Positions 40,040 to 43,739 of a DNA stretch of 64,000 bases are shown in pieces. The position numbers and the translations under genes are program-made. The DNA is from Sweltsa coloradensis (lineage: Eukaryota > Arthropoda > Insecta > Plecoptera > Chloroperlidae). The stretch lies in the NCBI GenBank assembly GCA_024449915.1, contig JAMZAV010000152.1, forward strand, positions 558,001 through 622,000, in the 5' to 3' direction. A model generated the notes under the pieces. That model saw only the letters and a list, made by a program, of their open reading frames with translations. It did no database searches and had not been told where the DNA came from. How positions within the stretch are numbered: position 1 is the first letter of the stretch; each line of letters begins with the position of its first letter.

Positions 40040-43000
40040 GAGAGAGAGGGGAGAGAAAATAAAGATTGATTGCATGATGTCCTCCTTTGTAAATCAGTTT
40101 TTAAACTGAATAGGCAGGATAGACGTAGAAAAAAAAAATGTTTTAGAACTGTATTAAAGGCGGGATTAAGGCCAGCGAGACGTTTTCTTACATACAACCT
40201 CTAAATTTAATACAAGTTGCTACTATTACTATACGCGCACTAGAAAATTGTAAAACCCAAATATTTTACACCTAAAAATTACTTACAAAATTAATATTAT
40301 AGCTACTAGTAGGCCTACTTCGTGCACACACTTATCCATCTCTTTCATACGGAAAGAGATACGGGAGGAAGGGCGGGGGGAGGAAAAGAGAGCAATAATT
40401 ATCTCAAGCTATCTTTATCTGCCCACACAGTGTGTTGCAAGCGATCCAAGCTTGGAATAGACGAGAAATCGCAGCAGTCAACCTTGTATACCGAGACTTG
40501 AACTTGCATTTTTTGTAATAGCAAAGTGTTCTAGGGTTCATATTAATAGATTGATTTTGAGGTGGGGTCTAGGGTTCATATTAATAGATTGATTTTGAGG
40601 TGGGGTCAACTTATTTCCCCGTGCAGGTTATAAAAATAAATAAGAAATAATTTTATTTAGAGTCTACCCACTCAGTTATATAACTGATTCTCAGTGGGGG
40701 ACTTTAAATCAAAGCGACCAAGCCAACCCTGCAGGCCCCGACGCAATCGACGAGTGAGCGATAACCAACTAAAGATCGATATTTTTAATAGGAACTATAG
40801 CAATCAGTGGTATGGACAGTGCGAACACCCGCGAATCAACGCCAGAATCAACAAGGCCGATTCAGAACAACTCTGAAATTTTTTATGTGCTTCGTTGCTA
40901 GGACGGCTCCAAAGTCACCGTTTACAAACTCCTAAGACAAGAACTGATGGACTTAAGTCCAAATCAGAAGTTAAAAAACTTCTGACTTTAGCGGGAATCG
41001 AACCCTGGACCTTCTGCATTGGAAGCAGATACGCTAACCACAAGACCAACGAGCCACACACAAGACTCTGGTATGCAGAGGCGTAGGAACAGGGGCAGGG
41101 GGGGCAGGGGGGGCAGGGGACAAAACTAACGCGAGTGAAATATTAATCCCAGAATTTCCGTAGTAAATATGCACATACACTTATATACAATTCGACAGTC
41201 ACCTTCGTAAAACGAATATGTTTGCCTGTATGTTTCGACATTACATAAAAAATATTGGTTGAAATTTACTAAAATTCATTTTTTTTTTGGTTTTTAGATC
41301 ACAGATAGTTGCTGTAAAACATCGTCTACAGAGTCAGAGTGCAGTTAAAACATGACGAAATAACTGTAGTGGTGAAAAACTTTGACCCAGACCCCAGCTC
41401 CCCAAAAACCCACAAACCCACAACCCACAAAATCTGCTTATAAGTTTGCCCCCCCCCCCCCCCCCAACTTTCAAAACGTTTCTACGCGTCTGCTGGTATG
41501 GAAGCACCCAGGGAGCAAAGCTATAGCAAAAGATAGTCAAAGAAGAATATAAGAATAAACAATTATATTAGTCCTTTTTTCAATGTTCAAATTTTGTTGT
41601 TGGTGGGAGTGCCAGGTATAAATAAGTTATATGTAAACTTTGGTTCACGCAAGCCCCCCCCCCCCCCTCTGACCACTAGGGCCATGAAACCTATTGAATG
41701 AATCATACGACAAAAAGCACATGTCAATCGGACGTCATGTTCGGTTTTTATGGTGAGACGAGACGGACGGACAGACGGACGGACAGAAAAGTTAAGAGGG
41801 GACGCGCTGAGCTTGGCCCAACTCAAATGCGCGCACTCGGGTGTTGATAATTTCTGCTGAACGGCTGGTAATATCATTACCAAATTTTGCATGGATGTTA
41901 ATAAAGTACTTTTATATTGATATCCGCAATTAATTGCAAAATTAAGCCTTAAAGATCCATTGCGAGACATAAGTCCAAAACATGAAAAAATGGGAAATCC
42001 AAAACATAATTCTGGAAATTCCCACTAAACCGTTTATCTAACGATAAAACCAAATTAACCTACTAGTTCACATTGATTTAAACGTTGATTTTCAGTTTGC
42101 AAATTTGAGTTAAAAAAATCTAGACACTTGGAGTAAATTCCCGAAGTTGACCAAAATGGAGTAAATTTCGGTGATTTCACTAATTATTTCTAATTCAAAA
42201 TCAATGAATTAATTTAGAAATACGCGTGCTGGATTGCATAGATTTATTCTGTATTAATGTTAGTGTGCAATTTGATAATTGTGTTATGTAGGTTAATTCT
42301 ATTCTAATTCTTGTTAGTTGGTAATTTCATAGCAATTAAATCGACTTTGATAAAATTATTATATTTTAGCAAATCATTTTGCAATGGAACTTGAAAAAGA
42401 AATGAGATCTCACACATAACAAAAACTTGTAAAAATACAGCCAAACCTACTCAAAAGAAATGAGATCTAAAAAAGGGCCAAGCTCATCTACCCTTCCACA
42501 TTCGTGCATTCTTAATTCATAAACGTACAGTGTCCCGTAACAACATTATAGAAAAGCTTGGCAAAATAGAATGTGCATGGCCATTACGTTTAAATTATCT
42601 AGAACAAAAGAATTTGGATAAACTATTATGTTTAAATTAATAGTAGTTGCAAATTCTAAACTCTCAAAGTTAGCAAAGCAAAGTTAGCACCATATTTAAG
42701 TTGTTGAAGGTGGATAAAATAAAAATGCAAAAAAATGCTACAAAATACTTGGATTAAAATGATAGTGCCAAATATTAAAAACCTTAAGTGCTATAATATT
42801 CTAGGAATGGTTTTTTACGATATTAGTGCACGAAGTACCATTATGCATCACTTTTCAGTACGTCCGTATGTAAGTGTCACGTCTTACGATAAAAACCGAA
42901 CACTTCTTCCGATTGACATGCGTATTTTGTTTAGGAAGATACAGAATGTTTTTGGTGACCATGGAGATTAGGGGGTGCGGCTAACTATCCAGAAAGTTGA

Positions 43001-43605
43001 AATATTAAATAAATAAATAAATTCGTATTTAAAGTCTACCCCACGGGTGGAGGGTATACTAGTATCTATGATCTACCCACTCAGTCATAACTGATTTTCA
43101 GTGGGGGGACAGTAAACCAAAGCGACCAAGCTAACCCTGTAGGCCCCGACGCAATCGACGAGTGAGCGATAACCAACCAATGATCGATAATTTTTAATAG
43201 GAAATATAGCAATATCAGTCAGTGGTATGGACAGTGCGAACACCCGCGGATCAACGCCAGAATCAACAAGGCCGATTCAGAACAACTTTGAATTTATTAT
43301 GTGCCCCGTTGCTAGGACGGCTCTAAAGTCACTGTTTACTAATTCCTAAGATAAGAACTGATGGACCCTTCACCCATTTCCTGAACTTCAAAGCCAAGAG
43401 GAGCGTGCATTTCATCCTGGACAGGCTTCCCAAGAAAATTTTAACCACATGAATTCAAGAACCACTATTAACAAGTAGCCCTAAGATTTCTTTGGAATGT
43501 ATTGAGTCAAATTTGGAACTTACCACATGATATGTCTGGGACGAAAATTGCAAGCACCATAATACACAATAAACAACACAACCCCACACATTTGGCATAA
43601 TCCAT
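3290..43605 (-). CDS. Sushi-MAM-somatomedin B-mucin type I membrane protein (full gene, 10 exons)
   Basis: Coding exons in transcript order: 43524-43605, 25391-25597, 22849-23013, 10891-11061, 9954-10091, 7978-8114, 7601-7736, 6659-6847, 4159-5241, 3290-3546. Every junction has GT and AG and a matching phase (mostly 1-1, usual for shuffled extracellular modules). The exons sum to 2565 nt, exactly 855 codons, giving 854 residues. Order: signal peptide 1-27, CCP1 28-96, CCP2 97-151, MAM 161-328, somatomedin B 346-408, Thr/Pro/Ser stalk 409-769, transmembrane helix about 791-813, cytoplasmic tail 814-854. Such a protein should sit at the cell surface with adhesive or recognition modules held out on a glycosylated stalk. 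I know of no named gene with this exact order, so no symbol is given. Function is inferred from domains only. Confidence 0.85.
4159..5241 (-). CDS. Receptor gene exon 9: mucin-like stalk
   Basis: A single 1083-nt exon (361 codons, phase 1-1). The acceptor is TCGCTTTGATTCCAG and the donor GTACTT. The first third is a Pro/Leu block of [10 protein letters not shown] type. The middle is rich in Thr, Ser and Asn with several N-glycosylation-like sites. The end holds Lys/Pro/Thr runs such as [12 protein letters not shown]. There are almost no cysteines. Long Thr/Pro stalks of this kind are usually heavily O-glycosylated and hold binding domains away from the membrane. Low-complexity repeats make length variation between individuals likely. 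Confidence 0.85.
5434..6251. mobile_element. hAT-type miniature element with perfect 8-bp target duplication
   Basis: Starts TAGGGATGCAAATTTTCCGG and ends TTTACATTCCTA, flanked by CCTATAAC on both sides (5426-5433 and 6252-6259). TAGGGATG-type termini and 8-bp duplications are typical of hAT transposons. There is no transposase frame; both ends carry A/T and TTTTCCG runs that can pair. It lies in the intron between exons 8 and 9, about 190 bp upstream of the exon 9 acceptor. Confidence 0.8.
6659..6847 (-). CDS. Receptor gene exon 8: somatomedin B domain
   Basis: 189 nt, phase 1-1; acceptor CACTCTTTCAG, donor GTAATT. After a GGGGEV linker there are eight cysteines in the somatomedin B order: SCRLRC, a longer first loop, then TCDCHVGC and [12 protein letters not shown]. 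The first loop (about 25 residues, Ser/Asp-rich) is longer than usual. Somatomedin B modules are small disulfide knots that bind proteins such as protease inhibitors or receptors. They also occur beside sushi domains in other surface proteins. Confidence 0.9.
7601..7736 (-). CDS. Receptor gene exon 7: MAM domain, last strand
   Basis: 136 nt, phase 0-1; acceptor TTGACCTTCAG, donor GTGAGG. It encodes [20 protein letters not shown] and FLSNGTDC. This is the conserved end of a MAM domain (F.G..G.....D.AIDD....C), including its last cysteine. About 15 linker residues rich in Pro/Ser/Glu follow. Confidence 0.92.
7978..8114 (-). CDS. Receptor gene exon 6: MAM domain, third part
   Basis: 137 nt, phase 1-0; acceptor TGGATGTTCTCAG, donor GTAAGG. 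It encodes [20 protein letters not shown] and [13 protein letters not shown]. The G-L-V pattern, the LF block and the W.R..V.L strand are MAM hallmarks. Confidence 0.92.
8187..8553. mobile_element. Miniature inverted-repeat element rich in ATATCGAT
   Basis: Begins TAGGGCTGGGTAATGA and ends TTGCCCAGCTCTA, which are complementary apart from a few bases, with internal TATCGATAT palindromes near both ends. The termini resemble hAT elements, but I could not find a matching 8-bp target duplication. It lies in the intron before exon 6. Confidence 0.55.
9308..9545 (-). repeat. Diverged copy of the acidic-frame repeat family
   Basis: In reverse orientation this matches the family seen at 29163, 30107, 30884, 31264, 33050 and 36936: a block ending in the GGCGAGCTC core, a run of GACGAC/GATGAC units and a CTGGTTCTGACCAGCA block. 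More diverged than those copies. It lies in the intron before exon 5. Confidence 0.5.
9954..10091 (-). CDS. Receptor gene exon 5: MAM domain, second part
   Basis: 138 nt, phase 1-1; acceptor TCTTGATGTCCTCAG, donor GTTGGT. It encodes [20 protein letters not shown] and then [29 protein letters not shown] and C..FWYHM.G are among the most conserved MAM segments. Confidence 0.93.
10138..10492. mobile_element. Inverted-repeat miniature element
   Basis: The ends AACCTTAGAGAAGTAATAG and CTATTACTTCTCTAAGGTT are complementary and continue as GTTGGGTAGAGG against CCTCTACCCAGC. The centre is GC-richer and has no ORF. It ends about 47 bp upstream of the exon 5 acceptor. Superfamily not determined. Confidence 0.65.
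10891..11061 (-). CDS. Receptor gene exon 4: start of MAM domain (intact copy)
   Basis: 171 nt, phase 1-1; acceptor TGTTGTTTCTCAG, donor GTGAGT. It encodes [32 protein letters not shown] and [20 protein letters not shown] is the diagnostic MAM opening. This is the only copy in the tandem array that keeps the second half of the exon and its splice donor, so it must be the functional one. Confidence 0.93.
10930..12690. repeat. 187-bp tandem array built from exon 4 and its splice acceptor, 10 copies
   Basis: The block starting CCGTCCCCACGTG recurs at 10930, 11118, 11305, 11492, 11679, 11866, 12053, 12241, 12428 and 12615: spacing 187 bp, or 188 where one extra base is present. In minus orientation each unit holds the acceptor TTTCTCAG, about 130 nt of exon 4, and about 55 bp of linker with an (AC)n run. 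Units 2-6, 8 and 9 share a one-base deletion (GGAACCCTCC against GGATCGCCTCC) that breaks the MAM frame; units 7 and 10 keep the full length. Unit 10 stops at about 12690 where another repeat begins. Units are nearly identical, so the expansion is recent. Confidence 0.95.
12690..12795 (+). repeat. Dispersed repeat fragment at the edge of the exon array
   Basis: Contains GTTCAAAAACTATACAGCAA and GGTCGATCAGAGAAACGGTG; the same segment occurs at about 21521-21625. It abuts the last, truncated unit of the 187-bp array and so marks one breakpoint. Confidence 0.65.
12796..13138. other. AT-rich intron sequence
   Basis: Intron DNA of the receptor gene between exons 3 and 4. No exon, RNA gene or recognisable element was seen. 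Confidence 0.4.
13139..13652 (+). mobile_element. TTGGATGAGCG-family (Helentron-like) copy 1
   Basis: Left edge CTAGGAAGCTTCGC with the hairpin-like tail, then TTGTTGGATGAGCG at about 13170. It closes with a decayed terminal motif (TTACGCTCAACC) near 13650. Internal blocks such as AAGGTTCTGTGAAAAAATCA are shared with the other copies. No coding capacity. Confidence 0.6.
13653..15216. other. Intron sequence without a supported gene
   Basis: AT-rich intron of the receptor gene. A 31-codon frame starts at 14129 ([20 protein letters not shown]) after AATTCAAG, and a slightly GC-richer block lies at 14460-14600. Neither has splice support or a recognisable domain, so neither is called. Confidence 0.35.
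15217..15838 (+). mobile_element. TTGGATGAGCG-family (Helentron-like) copy 2
   Basis: Starts CTAAGAAGCTTCGCAAACGC, followed by TTGTTGGATGAGCG. It ends TACGCTCATCCAATAAAA. The internal 120-bp module (CAAATTTCACACGAATATAT and GGTTCTGTGAAA) is repeated about twice in this copy. Confidence 0.7.
15950..16728 (+). mobile_element. TTGGATGAGCG-family (Helentron-like) copy 3
   Basis: Preceded by a T-rich tract. TTGTTGGATGAGCG lies at about 15976 and the terminal TTCATCCAATA at about 16720. It holds three to four tandem repeats of the internal module with CATGTAGGTGTTATAAGTC. No ORF of note. Confidence 0.7.
16729..17866. other. AT-rich intron sequence
   Basis: Receptor gene intron. No exon, RNA gene or element with recognisable ends was seen. 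Confidence 0.4.
17867..18654 (-). mobile_element. TTGGATGAGCG-family (Helentron-like) copy 4
   Basis: Opposite orientation to copies 1-3: starts TTGTTGGATGAGCG followed by GAGCGAAGCGAAG, and ends CGCTCATCCAACAATGCGGC, then AGCGTTTCTCTAG next to TT. This shows the asymmetric end: an inverted motif, about 30 bp with a small hairpin, then CTAG. Confidence 0.75.
19270..19559 (+). repeat. 58-bp tandem repeat, 5 units
   Basis: The unit begins CGCTCGAGGACGACACTCCT and recurs every 58 bp at 19270, 19328, 19386, 19444 and 19502. Copies are essentially identical. 58 is not a multiple of 3, so the array does not encode a repeated peptide. Each unit ends with CCGGTAAAC. Confidence 0.9.
20548..20612 (+). 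repeat. GTTCATT microsatellite-like run
   Basis: About eight imperfect units of TTGTTCA / TTGTTCATT in a T-rich context. Confidence 0.7.
20794..21278 (+). mobile_element. TTGGATGAGCG-family (Helentron-like) copy 5, truncated
   Basis: Begins ACTAGGAAAACGCTTAAGTC, with TTGTTGGATGAGCG at 20820. The internal module is cut off after GGTTCTGTGATT at about 21075. A second partial start (ACTAGGAAAACGCTTAAAG) lies at 21275-21310 and leads into TTGTTGAGCGAGC. Confidence 0.6.
21300..21800 (+). repeat. Dispersed repeat shared with 12690 and 20200
   Basis: Contains the same GTTCAAAAACTATACAGCAA segment as 12690-12795 and an end (GAGTTTGTGTGTTTGTTCTT) shared with about 20250. A poly(T) tract precedes it. 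It is probably the 3' part of a non-autonomous element. Confidence 0.5.
22594..22730. mobile_element. Short inverted-repeat element A, copy 1
   Basis: The ends GTTGTTCCGAAGCAAGTAAG and CTTACTTGCTTCGGAGCAA are complementary; the core has ATTGGCCCGCCGAAACCGCG. The second copy is at 24722. The sequence upstream of both copies is also partly shared. Confidence 0.75.
22849..23013 (-). CDS. Receptor gene exon 3: sushi/CCP domain 2
   Basis: 165 nt, phase 1-1; acceptor ACGCAACCCTCAG, donor GTGAGA. It encodes [42 protein letters not shown]. The four cysteines, the GY after the second cysteine and the W before the last cysteine are the sushi signature. Length (55 residues) is typical. Confidence 0.93.
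23171..23255 (-). repeat. tRNA-like SINE head
   Basis: Reverse strand reads GGTCTAGTGGTTAAGACAC (A box) and GTGGTTCGAATCCCGG (B box), with an anticodon-like arm CTCGCCTGGAATGCGGGAG. The acceptor stem pairs only at its outer bases, so this is a tRNA-derived SINE or pseudo-tRNA rather than a functional tRNA. Short inverted flanks (CAATTCAGA / TCTGAATTG) surround it. Confidence 0.55.
23312..23949. mobile_element. hAT-type miniature element with perfect 8-bp target duplication
   Basis: Ends CAGTGGCGGATCTAGGAC and GTATCCGCCACTG, flanked by AGTACGGC (23304-23311 and 23950-23957). CAGTGGCG ends and 8-bp duplications are hAT hallmarks. The interior has a G-run and a segment GAAAATCAGGTTTTAGAGTGC present twice, also seen at about 44160-44210. 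No transposase. It lies in the intron between exons 2 and 3. Confidence 0.88.
24722..24852. mobile_element. Short inverted-repeat element A, copy 2, TA-flanked
   Basis: Same terminal repeats as 22594-22730. Here the ends are flanked by TA on both sides (24720-24721 and 24853-24854), which would suit a Tc1/mariner-type element. Confidence 0.7.
25110..25380. repeat. GTGTCC hexanucleotide tract at a splice donor
   Basis: About 45 units of GTGTCC on the plus strand (GGACAC on the transcribed minus strand). The tract is interrupted at about 25167-25224 by variants such as GACCAAGTCC and pure over the last 150 bp. It ends about 10 bp into the intron that starts at 25390. All six frames are free of stops: Val-Arg, Cys-Pro and Ser-Val on one strand; Arg-Thr, Gly-His and Asp-Thr on the other. 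Confidence 0.97.
25391..25597 (-). CDS. Receptor gene exon 2: sushi/CCP domain 1
   Basis: 207 nt, phase 1-1; acceptor CGTTTTGTTGCAG, donor GTAAGT. After a 14-residue linker it encodes [32 protein letters not shown] and [10 protein letters not shown]: four cysteines with the GY and KW landmarks of a sushi domain. The domain lacks the usual Pro after the first cysteine. The hexanucleotide tract starts just past its donor. Confidence 0.92.
25614..26228 (-). mobile_element. TTGGATGAGCG-family (Helentron-like) copy 6
   Basis: Starts TTATTGGATGAGCGAAGCG 17 bp upstream of exon 2 (in transcript sense) and ends with CTCATCCATCAACGCG, a TTCGCGAA hairpin core and CTAG next to TT at about 26228. The interior has CTGAACTTAGACTTGCCACG, shared with copies at 34176 and 38365. 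Confidence 0.75.
26423..27258. mobile_element. CACTA-like element inserted in a SINE tail, 3-bp target duplication
   Basis: Ends CACTCAAAAAACTGTTTGGT and CCAAACAGTTTTTTGAGTG are perfectly complementary. ATG flanks both sides (26420-26422 and 27259-27261). Removing the element restores TTAAATATGCCGGTCTC, the sequence found (inverted) in the uninterrupted copy at about 30690. CACTA/EnSpm elements have CACT ends and 2-4 bp duplications. The interior repeats the terminal motif GGTTGGAAC-ACCAAAATAAT several times and holds a tRNA-like segment. Confidence 0.85.
26676..26765 (+). repeat. tRNA-like segment inside the CACTA-like element
   Basis: Has an A-box-like TAGCGTAGTGG and a B-box-like GGTTCAAGGCTC 54 bp further on, but no clean cloverleaf. 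It is probably a SINE head inserted into, or captured by, the element. Confidence 0.45.
27290..27398 (+). repeat. SINE tail, right part of the copy split by the CACTA-like element
   Basis: Reads CGCTCGTCGATGGTGTCGGC, then the hairpin CCCACTGAAAATCAG and GACTGAGTGGGTAGACTC. The left part is at about 26380-26422. Confidence 0.7.
27522..27765 (-). pseudogene. Possible MBOAT-type acyltransferase exon or fragment
   Basis: The minus-strand frame reads [20 protein letters not shown], then [15 protein letters not shown] and ends [17 protein letters not shown] and a stop. The hydrophobic stretch with QAVWHGY resembles the conserved histidine segment of membrane-bound O-acyltransferases (A.WHG.). A weak acceptor (TCGACTTAGCAG) is just upstream. 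Codon use in the first half is GC-richer than the intron around it. No partner exons were found, so it may be a lone captured or retroposed fragment. It lies in intron 1 of the receptor gene on the same strand. Confidence 0.35.
27895..28115 (-). repeat. tRNA-headed SINE, family 2
   Basis: The reverse strand has a tRNA-like head (CTCGAGCGTTAAGTGCGAG and GGTTCGAATTTTG), then a body with CAGGATT-type and GGACATCTTCAC blocks. Related copies are at 30395-30600, and the body in opposite orientation at 45030-45215. Confidence 0.6.
28499..28667 (+). CDS. Nested gene exon 1: signal peptide and Pro/Thr/Ala-rich core
   Basis: Two in-frame ATGs (28499 and 28502) open the frame; the second has GG after the codon. 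The exon ends TACTCCACCCACTA before GTAAGT (phase 1). The GC content rises sharply over the exon compared with both flanks. Confidence 0.7.
28499..33532 (+). CDS. Nested small secreted or membrane-anchored Pro/Thr/Ala-rich protein
   Basis: A gene on the strand opposite to, and wholly inside, intron 1 of the receptor gene. The simplest model joins 28499-28667 to 33453-33532 (phase 1-1; donor GTAAGT, acceptor TTTTCTTTCAG) and gives 82 residues. The signal peptide is [20 protein letters not shown] plus VSC. The mature part starts [20 protein letters not shown], followed by about 15 Pro/Thr/Gly-rich residues, and the end is a hydrophobic stretch ([16 protein letters not shown]) with KQH at the C-terminus. 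This resembles very small GPI-anchored or single-pass sialomucins in layout, but the polar last residues make GPI addition uncertain. AATAAA lies at 33858-33863. I do not recognise a family. Confidence 0.6.
29163..29505 (+). repeat. Acidic-frame repeat family, copy 1
   Basis: Shared blocks in order: GCTCTGCTAATCGTAAAGGC, CACCTCGCAAAC, GGCGAGCTCTGGCAATCGTC, runs of GATGACAAAGACGATGACGA, CGTGGCTGGTTCTGACCAGC, and GGTGCATTATGACCTAACGG with CCAAATAAAC. The GAC/GAT runs give an Asp/Asn/Thr-rich open frame in every copy. The end has a C-run (29430-29443). The family is not identified. Confidence 0.7.
30107..30340 (+). repeat. Acidic-frame repeat family, copy 2 (5'-truncated)
   Basis: Starts at the GTCGCTGGGGACCTTGCC block and carries the GACAATGACACAACGAACGA run, the CTGGTTCTGACCAGCATGGG block and the CCAAATAAAC end. 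An earlier partial copy of the tail lies at about 29830-29930. Confidence 0.7.
30350..30715 (-). repeat. tRNA-headed SINE family 2 nested in a shared hairpin tail
   Basis: TAGAGTCTACCCACTCAG and the hairpin are at the left. A family-2 body with a tRNA-like B box (GGTCTCGACGGGATTTGAAC, reverse sense) sits in the middle. GCCGACACCATCGACGAGCG and ACCGGCATATTTAAG are at the right. The insertion of one SINE into another explains the split tail. Confidence 0.6.
30884..31225 (+). repeat. Acidic-frame repeat family, copy 3
   Basis: Full-length copy with AGAGCATGGCTCTGCTAATC at the left and CCAAATAAAC at the right; the C-run at 31150-31163 is expanded. Confidence 0.7.
31264..31553 (+). repeat. Acidic-frame repeat family, copy 4 (diverged)
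   Basis: Same block order from CTCTGCTAATCGTAAAAGAC to GACCAGCATGGGCCC. More substitutions than copies 1-3; the 3' end is replaced by CCAGTGGTTCTCAACCGGTG. Confidence 0.65.
31665..32080 (-). repeat. 5S-rRNA-related SINE, reverse orientation
   Basis: Reverse strand contains TCCCACTCGAACACCGAAGT, then TTAAGCAGAATCGGGCGTGG and a GGGTAGAGTGGGTGACC block. These match the internal promoter half of 5S rRNA (AAGTTAAGC, GGGCGTGG, GGATGGGTGACC-like). The same body is at 44440-45020 in the other orientation. Confidence 0.65.
32330..32369 (+). CDS. Candidate 40-nt cassette exon of the nested gene
   Basis: Between a strong acceptor (TTTATTCTATTCCAG) and a donor (GTAAAT) lies a GC-rich 40-nt block. In one frame it reads [12 protein letters not shown], similar in composition to exon 1. 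However, its length is not a multiple of 3. Joined to exon 1 it shifts the frame, so the last exon then reads RGIGG and stops after a few codons. Inclusion would therefore give a soluble protein without the hydrophobic end. It could equally be a chance GC-rich block. Confidence 0.35.
32402..32810 (+). repeat. tRNA-headed SINE family 1, full-length
   Basis: The head GTGGCTCGTTGGTCTTGT and TTAGCGTATCTGCTTCCAAT (A box and an anticodon-like loop TTCCAAT), then the B box GGGTTCGATTCCCG. The body has TTTTTTAACTTCTGATTTGG, GGCCTTGTTGATTCTGGCG and GTGTTCGCACTGTCCATACC. The tail is TCGTCGATTGCGTCGG with the hairpin CCCACTGAAAATCAG / CTGAGTGGG and a TTTA-rich end. The CCA in the loop suggests a tRNA-Trp-like ancestor. 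Confidence 0.8.
33050..33400 (+). repeat. Acidic-frame repeat family, copy 5
   Basis: Full-length copy ending CCAAATAAACC about 50 bp before the last exon of the nested gene. Confidence 0.7.
33453..33532 (+). CDS. Nested gene last exon: hydrophobic C-terminus
   Basis: Acceptor ATGTTTTCTTTCAG; phase 1 entry; 25 codons and TAA at 33530-33532. It reads [20 protein letters not shown] then TFKQH. The hydrophobic run is about 16-17 residues, short for a free transmembrane helix and near the length of a GPI signal. Confidence 0.62.
33533..34175 (+). other. 3' UTR of the nested gene and spacer
   Basis: AT-rich; AATAAA at 33858-33863 is the likely poly(A) signal. Nothing else recognisable before the Helentron-like copy at 34176. 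Confidence 0.5.
34176..34983 (-). mobile_element. TTGGATGAGCG-family (Helentron-like) copy 7
   Basis: Starts TTATTGGATGAGCG followed by repeated TAGCGAGCG / GAAGCGAAG. Ends ACGCTCATCCAACAACCGCG, then GGCGGGACTTAAGCGTTTTC and CTAG next to TT. One of the best-preserved copies and a good type example. Confidence 0.8.
34984..35134. other. Intron spacer
   Basis: AT-rich intron DNA with no recognised feature. Confidence 0.35.
35135..35365. repeat. Head-to-head pair of tRNA-like sequences
   Basis: TCTCAGTGGGGTATCGAACC with CCGGTCTCCC at about 35170-35200 and the inverted GGGAGACCGGGGTTCGATAC with CCCGCTGAGA at about 35289-35320, each extended by GATTGATTTCTATAAA-like arms. The B-box-like GGGGTTCGATACCCC is present in both. 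This is a palindromic SINE pair or foldback element, not a pair of functional tRNAs. Confidence 0.6.
35541..35970 (+). repeat. tRNA-headed SINE family 1, copy with duplicated head
   Basis: GTGGCTCGTTGGTCTT is present twice in tandem (35541 and about 35560) before the complete head, body and hairpin tail. Ends in a TTTA-type repeat at about 35975-36000. Confidence 0.8.
36043..36440. repeat. About 400-bp foldback (inverted repeat) element
   Basis: The left arm (AATTATTTGGACATACAC, then CACTAATCGAGTGTC, TGAGGTTGAA and ATAAAACATTGCAGAAATAA) is repeated in reverse on the right as TTATTTCTGCAATGTTTTAT, TTCAACCTCAGTTTC, GACACTCGATTAGTG and GTGTATGTCCAAATAATT. Loop at about 36236-36280. No ORF. Confidence 0.8.
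36936..37240 (+). repeat. Acidic-frame repeat family, copy 6
   Basis: Block order as in the other copies from CTGCTAATCGTAAAAGGC to CTAGAGTGGCGCATTATGAC; the centre is shorter. Confidence 0.6.
37382..37696 (+). pseudogene. Possible coding remnant of unknown origin
   Basis: A plus-strand frame reads [20 protein letters not shown], then [14 protein letters not shown] and [18 protein letters not shown], with non-AT-biased codons in its first 60 residues. There is no start, no clear splice partner and no recognised domain. It could be part of a mobile element. Confidence 0.2.
37987..38078 (-). repeat. tRNA-headed SINE family 1, head only
   Basis: Reverse orientation head (GGCGGGAATCGAGCCCTGGA, CTTCTGCATTGGAAGCAG, GCTAACCACAAGATCAACGA) without body or tail. 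Confidence 0.7.
38365..39157 (-). mobile_element. TTGGATGAGCG-family (Helentron-like) copy 8
   Basis: Starts TTTTTGGATGAGCGAAGCG and ends GCTCATCCATCAACGCGG, then CGGGACTTTAGCGTTTTC and CTAG next to TT. Contains a duplicated 170-bp internal module (GGCTACAACGTTCATATT and ACATTAAGGTTATGGTGATG). Confidence 0.8.
39158..39657. other. AT-rich intron sequence
   Basis: No exon or element recognised. A short ACAGT repeat (about 39600-39616) and a G-run (39643-39656) are present. Confidence 0.35.
39658..39810 (-). CDS. Possible terminal exon on the minus strand
   Basis: After an ATTTTCAG acceptor the minus strand reads [20 protein letters not shown], then [19 protein letters not shown] and a stop at about 39658. 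Codons are balanced, unlike the AT-rich intron. It could be an alternative 3' exon or a fragment; its phase (2) does not fit the receptor signal exon (1). The long (CT)n run just upstream in transcript sense may act as polypyrimidine tract. Confidence 0.25.
   Translation of the reverse strand, partial: RQLSGARHELHVDIFSEEYSRYVCTMHFKGGYHRCKVWCLFINGAVHIIQ
39869..40060. repeat. (GA)n microsatellite
   Basis: About 190 bp of GA units with G-rich interruptions near 39915-39970 and AAAG variants at the right end. Confidence 0.95.
40061..40658. other. Intron sequence with a short direct duplication
   Basis: A 48-bp segment beginning TCTAGGGTTCATATTAATAG is present twice in tandem at about 40520-40610. 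No exon seen. Confidence 0.5.
40659..41057 (-). repeat. tRNA-headed SINE family 1, full-length reverse copy
   Basis: Tail hairpin at the left (ACCCACTCAGTTATATAACT, then GATTCTCAGTGGGGG), body, and head ending CAAGACCAACGAGCCAC. Confidence 0.8.
41058..43020. other. Repeat-derived intron sequence without a supported exon
   Basis: Contains G- and C-runs (41090-41110, 41450-41465, 41655-41668), a GGACGGACAGAC microsatellite (41762-41785), and an AT-rich stretch. TTCGGTTTTTATGG at about 41740 resembles the inverted AAAACCGAAC at 42890, hinting at a decayed inverted-repeat element spanning about 41690-42920. Confidence 0.35.
43021..43365 (-). repeat. tRNA-headed SINE family 1, headless copy
   Basis: Tail with hairpin (43075-43112), GACGCAATCGACGAGTGAGC and body up to AGATAAGAACTGATGGA; the tRNA head is missing. 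Confidence 0.75.
43524..43605 (-). CDS. Receptor gene exon 1: start codon and signal peptide
   Basis: ATG at 43603-43605 opens [20 protein letters not shown] then FVPDISC, a typical signal peptide with a hydrophobic core. The exon ends TCATGTG before GTAAGT (phase 1), the same phase as every following module. No other in-phase sushi-like exon was seen in the 17.9-kb intron that follows. The upstream side (43740-43960) is CpG-containing and may be the promoter or 5' UTR. Confidence 0.82.
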
Positions 43606-43739
43606 TGCTGATGAATATAGTACATACAATCACACGAATTAAAACTCGATTTAAACCAAATTTACATTTAATTAATTTTAAACTTTAAAAATTTTAATTT
43701 CCATTTTCGAGAAATTTCTAAATTTAAGAACGAATTAAT

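Noticed and set aside
39805..40197. Ser/Leu and Arg/Glu repeat proteins
   Set aside because: They come from the (GA)n microsatellite read in different frames.
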